Both the position numbers and the translations under genes were made by a program. The notes under the pieces were generated by a model, which saw only the letters and a program-made list of their open reading frames with translations, ran no database searches and was not told the origin of the DNA. Below, in pieces: positions 59,345 through 64,000 of a stretch of DNA of 64,000 nucleotides (position 1 is its first letter; each line of letters opens with the position of its first letter). Location: contig JAHBXY010000018.1 of the NCBI GenBank assembly GCA_019636275.1, forward strand, positions 17,280-81,279, given 5' to 3'. This DNA is from Planctomycetota bacterium. Lineage in GTDB: Bacteria; Planctomycetota; J058.

Positions 59345-61179
59345 GGCGTGGTCGGGAGCTGGACCCAGTCCTCCCAGATCGTCGTGCGGAACGCCCCCGG
59401 CCCTCGCGGGCGCAGCCCGAGCTGGACCCGCGGCGGCGGCCCCAGGCGCAAGGTGAGCTGGCCGTGACGCCGGCTGAAGCCCCAGCAGCCGCTCGGGTCG
59501 CGGCCGAGGCGCACGGCGCGCCGGGCCTCGCCGGCGGCGTCGTCGTCGGCGAGGGCCACCCGGCAGACGACGTCCCAGCCCTGCGGCACGGGCGCGTCCG
59601 GGATGGCCACGAGCTTGAGGTCGGGGCTGTCGAGCATCTCCGAGGCGGGGGCCAGCCGCGGCAGGTCGAGGTCGGCCCGCGGGTCGGCCGGGGCCGTGTC
59701 CTCGATCACGACGAGCGCCTCGTGGTGCGCCGCCTCGGGCGTGAGGCCGAGCTCCTCCAGCCAGCCCGCCCAGCGGGCGCGCGCCGCCGCGAGCGAGCGC
59801 GGCGCCGGCCCGGGGCGGGCCAGCGCGGCCACGAGCCGCGCCGGGGCGTCGTCGCCCGCGAGGCGACGCAGCGCCTCGACGACCGCCTCGCCCAGGGGAC
59901 CGGCGGCCTCGGGCCCGCGCGCGCGCTCGAGGGCGCGCCGCGAGTGGAGCTCGTCGGGGTCGAACGGGCGCCGCACGTGCAGCACGGCGGCGACGAAGCG
60001 CGGCGCGAACGGGTCGTCGCCCAGCGCGCGCCACGCGGCGTGCTCGCAGAGCCCCTCCTCGAGGACGAACGTCGACTCGGGGTCGAGCGCCCCGGCGGCG
60101 CGGGCCAGCAGCGCGTGCGCGGTGGCGTGGGCGAGGGCGGCCTCGGCGTGCGCGTCGAGCGCCACGCCGCGGCAGTCGTCGGGCTCGCCGGGCGGGGCGA
60201 GCGCGAGCTCGAGCGGGGCGTCGGCGTCGGTCACCGTCACCCCGAGCGCGCGCGCGACGGCGTCGTGCAGGGCGTCGGCCCGGGCCACGAGCGCCCGCGC
60301 CGGCGCGGCCAGGTCGGCCGGATAGACCAGGCGGTAGCGCCGCGTCCGCGCCGAGACGAGGTCGTCGGCCTCGGCGACCGCCGCCTGGCGGGCGCCCGCC
60401 GAGAGCGGGGCGGCGACGACGAGCAGGGCGCCCGCGAGCGTCGCCAGGCGCGCGTTGATCCCGCCCCCGGCGTCGAGCGCCCGGGCGACGGCCCCGCCGC
60501 GCAGGAGCCGCGTCAAGGCCACGCCGAGCGCGACGGCCAGGCCGGCGGCCGCGATCCAGCCGGCCAGGACGGCCGCGGCGCGCGGCGCGTCGACGCTCGC
60601 CTCGGCGAGCCGCAGCGGGTCGAGGTGCGCGGCGAGGCGCCCGTCTCGCCCGAGGTGCGCCAGCGCCAGCGTTCCCGAGCCGAGCGCGGGCCAGGCCAGG
60701 ACGCCGAGCGGGCGCGCCAGGGCGGCGGCCCCGAGGAGGGCCACGACCTGCGCCGCGTCGAGGGCGGCGACGACCAGCCAGCGCCCGGCGGGCAGCGACG
60801 GGCCGACCGCCAGCCCGTGCGCCAGGCCGACGAGATGCCGCAGGAGCGGCGCGAGGGCCAGGACGGCGACGCACGCGGCGAGGCGCGCCGCGCGGGCCGC
60901 GCCCGGGCGCACCGGGAGGGCCTCGAGCGGATCCCCGCGGCCGGGCGCGAGCAGGCCGTCGGCGGCGCGCAGGGCCAGCGCCAGGAGCACCCCGCGAGCG
61001 CCCCGGCGCTGGGTGCCAGCGCGCGAGGAGGCGGCAGGCCGCCTGCGCCGGGTCGAGCCCGGGCAAGGCCCCACCGAGCCACGCCGCCGCGCCGGCCGCC
61101 AGGCCGAGGGCGGCGGCGCCGAGGGCCACCGGCCGCGGGCGCGGACCTCGGCCACGACGGCGCGCGACGGCCAGCTCAC
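59341..61179 (-). CDS. Membrane protein with large soluble domain, ABC-2-linked (frameshifted near 5' end)
   Basis: About 612 residues as read. The segment from about residue 62 (GVLLALALRAADGLLAP) to 270 has several membrane helices. The remaining 340 residues are soluble, with LAHATAHALLARAAG and TFVLEEGLCEHAAWRALGDD, a possible HxxxH-like metallopeptidase vestige with a downstream Glu, and a C-terminal beta domain. Residues 20-60 are Arg/Pro-rich nonsense in this frame. An adjacent frame encodes PRPVALGAAALGLAAGAAAWLGG and PAQAACRLLARWHP there, so two frame changes probably interrupt the true N-terminus. GTG 61179 overlaps the upstream stop. Function unknown. Confidence 0.65.
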   Translation of the reverse strand: MSWPSRAVVAEVRARGRWPSAPPPSAWRPARRRGSVGPCPGSTRRRRPAASSRAGTQRRGARGVLLALALRAADGLLAPGRGDPLEALPVRPGAARAARLAACVAVLALAPLLRHLVGLAHGLAVGPSLPAGRWLVVAALDAAQVVALLGAAALARPLGVLAWPALGSGTLALAHLGRDGRLAAHLDPLRLAEASVDAPRAAAVLAGWIAAAGLAVALGVALTRLLRGGAVARALDAGGGINARLATLAGALLVVAAPLSAGARQAAVAEADDLVSARTRRYRLVYPADLAAPARALVARADALHDAVARALGVTVTDADAPLELALAPPGEPDDCRGVALDAHAEAALAHATAHALLARAAGALDPESTFVLEEGLCEHAAWRALGDDPFAPRFVAAVLHVRRPFDPDELHSRRALERARGPEAAGPLGEAVVEALRRLAGDDAPARLVAALARPGPAPRSLAAARARWAGWLEELGLTPEAAHHEALVVIEDTAPADPRADLDLPRLAPASEMLDSPDLKLVAIPDAPVPQGWDVVCRVALADDDAAGEARRAVRLGRDPSGCWGFSRRHGQLTLRLGPPPRVQLGLRPRGPGAFRTTIWEDWVQLPTTP

Positions 61180-61735
61180 GGGCCGCCTCGGGGCGCCTCG
61201 CCGACGAGCCGGCGCCAGGCGACGACCAGCGCCCCCGAGACGGGGCCGGCAGGGCCACGGCCCAGCGCACGACGGTGCCCGCCGGGTAGCGCGCCAGCGT
61301 GCGCCCGGGGGGCCCGCCGACGAGGGCCTCGTCGCGGCGCAGCGCCCCCCGCTCGCCGTCGACGCGGTGCAGGAGGGCGCAGGGCAGGCCCGCCTCGGGC
61401 GCGCGGCCGGGCGCGACCGAGAAGCGCAGGGACCCGTCGGCCTCGGCCTCGACCTCGATCGCGACCGGCCGCGGCAGGCGCGCCAGGTCGGCGACGGGCC
61501 CCGGGCCGGCGAGCGCCGCCTCGATCAAGGTCGCGTCGGCGCGCCCGCGCAGGGCGTCGGTCACCAGGCGCTCGGCGACGTCGGCGCCGCGGTCGCGCGC
61601 CACGCGCCCGAGCGCCCAGGCGCCGACGGCCCGCGCGGCGCTCGGACCCAGGCGCTCGGCCACCTCGCCCCAGGCGCTGGCGGCGGCGCGCGCCGCCGAG
61701 CGCCTTCGAGGGCCCAGGCGGCCTCGCTGAGTCAC
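61176..61735 (-). CDS. Hypothetical protein, frame broken
   Basis: Starts at GTG 61735 (MTQRGRLG). Protein-like sequence follows: ASAWGEVAERLGPSAARAVG, VTDALRGRADATLIEAALAG, VAIEVEAEADGSLRFSVAPGRAPEAGLP and YPAGTVVRWAVALPA. The signal then moves to another frame, which ends GALVVAWRRLVGEAPRGGP and stops at 61176, overlapping the start of the next gene. A single indel near 61240-61260 would restore one protein of about 187 residues. No family is recognised; context suggests a component of the ABC-2 export region. Confidence 0.5.
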
Positions 61736-62889
61736 CTGCGGCGCGAGCCCCGGCGCGGCCCGCTGCGCGCGCCACAGCGGCTGTCGCGCGCCGCCCCCGG
61801 CGCCGCGTCATGACCTGCCCGCACTCGAGGAGGAAGGCGCCGAACGCCCCGCGTCCCAGGCCGGGTCGGTGAAGGGGTGCGCACGAGGAGGCCGCGCGCG
61901 CCGCCCGTGTCGAGGCGCTGGGTCGTCGCCGGCGGGAGCCCGGGCCCGGTTCTCCACCCGCGTCGGCGGCGCTGGATACGCCGCAAAGCGGGCGGCGAGG
62001 TCGCGGAGCGCCGCGGCCAGCGCCGCCACCTCGGCCGCGCGCGCGGCCCGATCGGGCGCGGGGACGCGCACGCCTGGTCAGCGCCCTGGACCTCGGCCGC
62101 GCCCTCGAGCGTCACGGGCGGCCGCCGCGTCCAGGCCCTGTCGAAGCGACGGCGCCGGCGACGACCTGTAGTTAGCGCGCGCCGCGTCGGCTGGAACCAG
62201 CGGCCCGACCAGGCGTGGGCCAGGCGGCCGCGGCGCGCGCAGCCGAGGACGAAGCCCAGCGCCAGCGCGCCGAGGCCGAGCGCGGCGGCCTCGACGGCGG
62301 GCGGGTCGAACGGGCCGTCGGCCGCGTAGAAGCCGCCGCGCGCCAGGCGCGCCGGCCCCAGGCGCTCGAGGTCGGCGAGCCCCAGGCGCGCGGCGAGGCC
62401 CAGCGCGGCGGCGGCCGCCAGGACCACGGTGTGGCGATGCCGCCCGGTCGTGGCGGCGAGGAACGCCAGGCCGTGCACGGCGAGCAGGAAGGCGAACGCG
62501 CGCGCGGCCAGGGCGGCCGGCGCCGGCGGCTGGTCGGTCACGAGCCGCAGGGCCGACGCGGTCATCGTCGCCCCGGCCAGGGCGACGCCGGCCAGGAGCG
62601 CCAGGCCGACGAGCGCCTTGCCGGCGAGCACGCCCGCCTGCGAGACGGGCAGCGGCTCGAGCGCGTCGAAGCCGCGGCGCACGTACTCGACCACGACGAG
62701 CTGCCGCACGAGCAGGAGGGCCAGCGGCGCCGCGCACAGGAGCACGAAGGCGTCGAACGCCCGCAGCATGGCGTCGGCCTGGACCGGCCCGCGCGAGGTC
62801 AGGACGACGAGCCCCGCCAGGGCCAGCAGGCAGCCGGGCGCCAACAGGAGGCTCTGCTCGCTCAGGTCCTTGCGGATGATCGCCAGCAC
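61732..62889 (-). CDS. ABC-2 type transporter permease, 3' half frameshifted
   Basis: Starts at GTG 62889 (LAIIRKDLSEQSLLLAPG). Residues 1-225 contain about six hydrophobic helices (for example LLALAGLVVLTSRGPV and ALVGLALLAGVALAGATM), as in ABC-2 permeases with the N-terminal IIRKDL motif. Beyond WSGRWFQPTRRAL the frame becomes Arg/Pro-rich. Protein-like pieces appear in other frames at 61.85-62.07 kb (AAEVAALAAALRDLAARFAAYP; HPFTDPAWDAG) and near 61.81-61.85 kb (GAFGAFLLECGQVMTRR). Several indels are needed to read it through. It pairs with the ATPase at 63173-64000. Confidence 0.65.
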   Translation of the reverse strand: MLAIIRKDLSEQSLLLAPGCLLALAGLVVLTSRGPVQADAMLRAFDAFVLLCAAPLALLLVRQLVVVEYVRRGFDALEPLPVSQAGVLAGKALVGLALLAGVALAGATMTASALRLVTDQPPAPAALAARAFAFLLAVHGLAFLAATTGRHRHTVVLAAAAALGLAARLGLADLERLGPARLARGGFYAADGPFDPPAVEAAALGLGALALGFVLGCARRGRLAHAWSGRWFQPTRRALTTGRRRRRRFDRAWTRRPPVTLEGAAEVQGADQACASPRPIGPRARPRWRRWPRRSATSPPALRRIQRRRRGWRTGPGLPPATTQRLDTGGARGLLVRTPSPTRPGTRGVRRLPPRVRAGHDAAPGAARDSRCGARSGPRRGSRRR

Positions 62890-63172
62890 GGGGCGTCGAG
62901 CTTACGACCTCGGGGCCGGCGCGTCACCGACCGGGGTCCGGCCGGCTCGGACCCCGTGAGGAGCAGCGCGCGAGGCGGGCCGCGGAGGCCGAGGCGAGGC
63001 GGCGCGCGCGCGCCGCCGCGGCCAGCATCGTCGCCCGCAGCCGTCGAGCACACCTCGGCGTGCATGAAGCCTTCGACGCTCGCCGACGAGTCCTGCGATC
63101 GGAGCAGCACGTTTGGCGAGGGCGACGAGGCTGAGCCGCGGCGGCGGGGCGCGCGGGCGACGACGTCGCGAC
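62890..63172 (-). other. Gap between permease and ATPase genes, holding one copy of a direct repeat
   Basis: 283 bases without a clear gene. It includes copy 1 (63003-63053) of a 51-base repeat whose other copy forms the end of the ATPase gene. Short out-of-frame pieces here (VCSTAAGDDAGRGG) copy the ATPase C-terminus, pointing to a duplicated 3' end. Confidence 0.5.
63003..63053. repeat. 51-base direct repeat, copy 1
   Basis: Identical to 63185-63235 except for one base (A at 63027 against C at 63209). It lies in the gap downstream of the ATPase gene. Confidence 0.9.
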
Positions 63173-64000
63173 CTACTTCGAGCCCGCGCGCGCGCCGCCG
63201 CGGCCAGCCTCGTCGCCCGCAGCCGTCGAGCACACGAGGGCCAGGAACACGTCGTCGAGCGTCGCCGGCAGCACGGCGCTCACGCCCGGGAGCGCGGCCA
63301 GGCCGGCCGCGGCGTCGTCGTGGTCGACCTCGACCAGGAGCTCGCCCGGGCGCCGGGCGGTGCCGGGGCGCCAGCGGCGCACGCGGGCGCCGTCGGGCAG
63401 GGGCGGGTGCTCGGCGCGGCCGACCTCCAGGCGCCGGTGCCGGGCGCGGAGCGCCGGGAGCGGGCCCGCGTGGCGCACCTCGCCCGCGGCGAGGACCACG
63501 ACGTGGCCGGCCAGGCGCTCGGCCTCGAGCGGGCGCGACGTGGCCAGGAGGACGGTCAGCCCCGGGTCGGCGGCGGCCTCGTCCTCGAGGCCCAGGAGGA
63601 GCTGGTGACGGCCGAGGGCGTCGAGGTCGTGCGGGACGTCGACGACGAGCAGCCGCGGGCCGTGGCCGAGCGCCACGGCCAGGGCCAGGCGCGCCGCCTC
63701 GGCGGGGGGCAGGTCGGCGGCGCGCACCCGCGGCGGCACGCCGAGCCGCGCCAGGTGGTCGACGTAGCGGCGCGCGTCCCACGTGGGGTAGAGGTCGGCC
63801 ACGAAGCGCCCCAGCGTGAAGGCGGTCATCGACGCGTAGAGCGCCGGGCGCTCGGGGACGTAGCCGGCGGCGCGCCGCACGCCGAGCGGGTCGCGGCCCG
63901 GGTCGAGGCCCAGGACGGTCACCTCGCCGCGCGCGCGCGCGTCGAGGCCCAGGAGCACGCGCAGGAGGGCGGTCTTGCCCGCGCCCGCCGGGCCGAGGAG
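63173..64000 (-). CDS. ABC transporter ATP-binding protein with degenerate motifs (5' truncated by window edge)
   Basis: 276 codons are visible, open to the window end. Walker A GPAGAGKT is encoded within the last 32 bases. YVPERPALYASMTAF is the Q-loop region with Pro-Glu in place of the usual Gln. The signature region reads LPPAEAARLALAVALG instead of LSGGQ, and Walker B is LLVVDVPHDLDALG with Val where the catalytic Glu normally stands. The layout (ABC-2 type, YhaQ/YtrB-like) suggests an exporter ATPase with weak or absent hydrolysis, or a regulatory half paired with another ATPase. It is followed by the ABC-2 permease gene. The C-terminus is duplicated in the adjacent repeat. Confidence 0.78.
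   Translation of the reverse strand, partial: LLGPAGAGKTALLRVLLGLDARARGEVTVLGLDPGRDPLGVRRAAGYVPERPALYASMTAFTLGRFVADLYPTWDARRYVDHLARLGVPPRVRAADLPPAEAARLALAVALGHGPRLLVVDVPHDLDALGRHQLLLGLEDEAAADPGLTVLLATSRPLEAERLAGHVVVLAAGEVRHAGPLPALRARHRRLEVGRAEHPPLPDGARVRRWRPGTARRPGELLVEVDHDDAAAGLAALPGVSAVLPATLDDVFLALVCSTAAGDEAGRGGARAGSK
63185..63235. repeat. 51-base direct repeat, copy 2 (inside ATPase gene end)
   Basis: Second copy of the repeat at 63003-63053. It encodes the VCSTAAGDEAGRGGARA C-terminus of the ATPase on the minus strand. Confidence 0.9.

Noticed and set aside
59345..61735. N-terminal extension of the pseudouridine synthase to 1104 residues
   Set aside because: The true RluA starts at ATG 59344. 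The extension is mostly Arg/Pro-rich shadow of the membrane-protein gene, apart from parts belonging to the upstream genes.
1..64000. tRNA or rRNA genes
   Set aside because: No cloverleaf-like segment with a T-loop GGTTCGAATCC pattern and no rRNA-like conserved stretch was noticed on either strand; this was a visual search only.

Overview
The window is very G+C-rich DNA from a Gram-negative-type (diderm) bacterium. An outer-membrane polysaccharide export lipoprotein (Wza type), a BY-kinase and a NodB deacetylase support a diderm. GTG starts are frequent, and 4-base ATGA/GTGA stop-start overlaps join most neighbouring genes. No rRNA, tRNA or housekeeping marker is present to fix the phylum; Planctomycetota, Myxococcota or a related high-GC lineage would fit, and this is only an impression.

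Bases 1-20.4 kb and 26.7-50 kb form one large surface-polysaccharide locus. It holds about a dozen glycosyltransferases (GT2, GT4 and GT39-like), two hexapeptide acetyltransferases, an ABC polysaccharide exporter (Wzm/Wzt), a WecA-type initiating transferase with an extra C-terminal domain, a GT4/phosphoglycosyl transferase fusion, a DegT aminotransferase, a PglF/CapD-type dehydratase, a Wzx flippase, a Wza lipoprotein, a Wzc tyrosine kinase and a Wzy/WaaL-like polymerase (frameshifted). A deacetylase, a GNAT protein, several secreted proteins and a TIM-barrel amidohydrolase accompany them. Equipment for both ABC-dependent and Wzx/Wzy-dependent export is therefore present.

The most striking region lies inside this locus, at 20.5-26.5 kb. 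It is a lasso-peptide (RiPP) gene cluster: B2 protease, B1 PqqD-like recognition protein, asparagine-synthetase-like cyclase C, an easily missed 48-residue precursor A (24283-24429), an HPr-kinase-like kinase K, a PRMT-like methyltransferase, and a divergent PF14907-type nucleotidyltransferase. The precursor carries the exact YxxPxLxxxGxxxxLT leader spacing, a core with Asp at position 9, and a C-terminal Ser that fits the neighbouring kinase. The predicted product is a nine-residue macrolactam (Ser1-Asp9) with an 11-residue tail that may be phosphorylated, then modified by the nucleotidyltransferase, and methylated.

The minus-strand operon at 58.3-52.0 kb is a second unusual system. It encodes a small helical protein, an FHA/coiled-coil protein whose C-terminal domain resembles that small protein, a large scaffold with eleven TMAPGYA repeats, an acidic DDAPTS-repeat protein and a secreted MepA-like peptidase with an SH3-like domain. 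Multivalent FHA-phosphothreonine signalling linked to the cell wall is one reading.

The last 5.6 kb (minus strand) hold an RluA pseudouridine synthase and an ABC-2 type exporter region: permease, ATPase with degenerate motifs, and a membrane protein. Several reading-frame breaks there look like sequencing errors or gene decay. A 51-bp direct repeat duplicates the 3' end of the ATPase gene.
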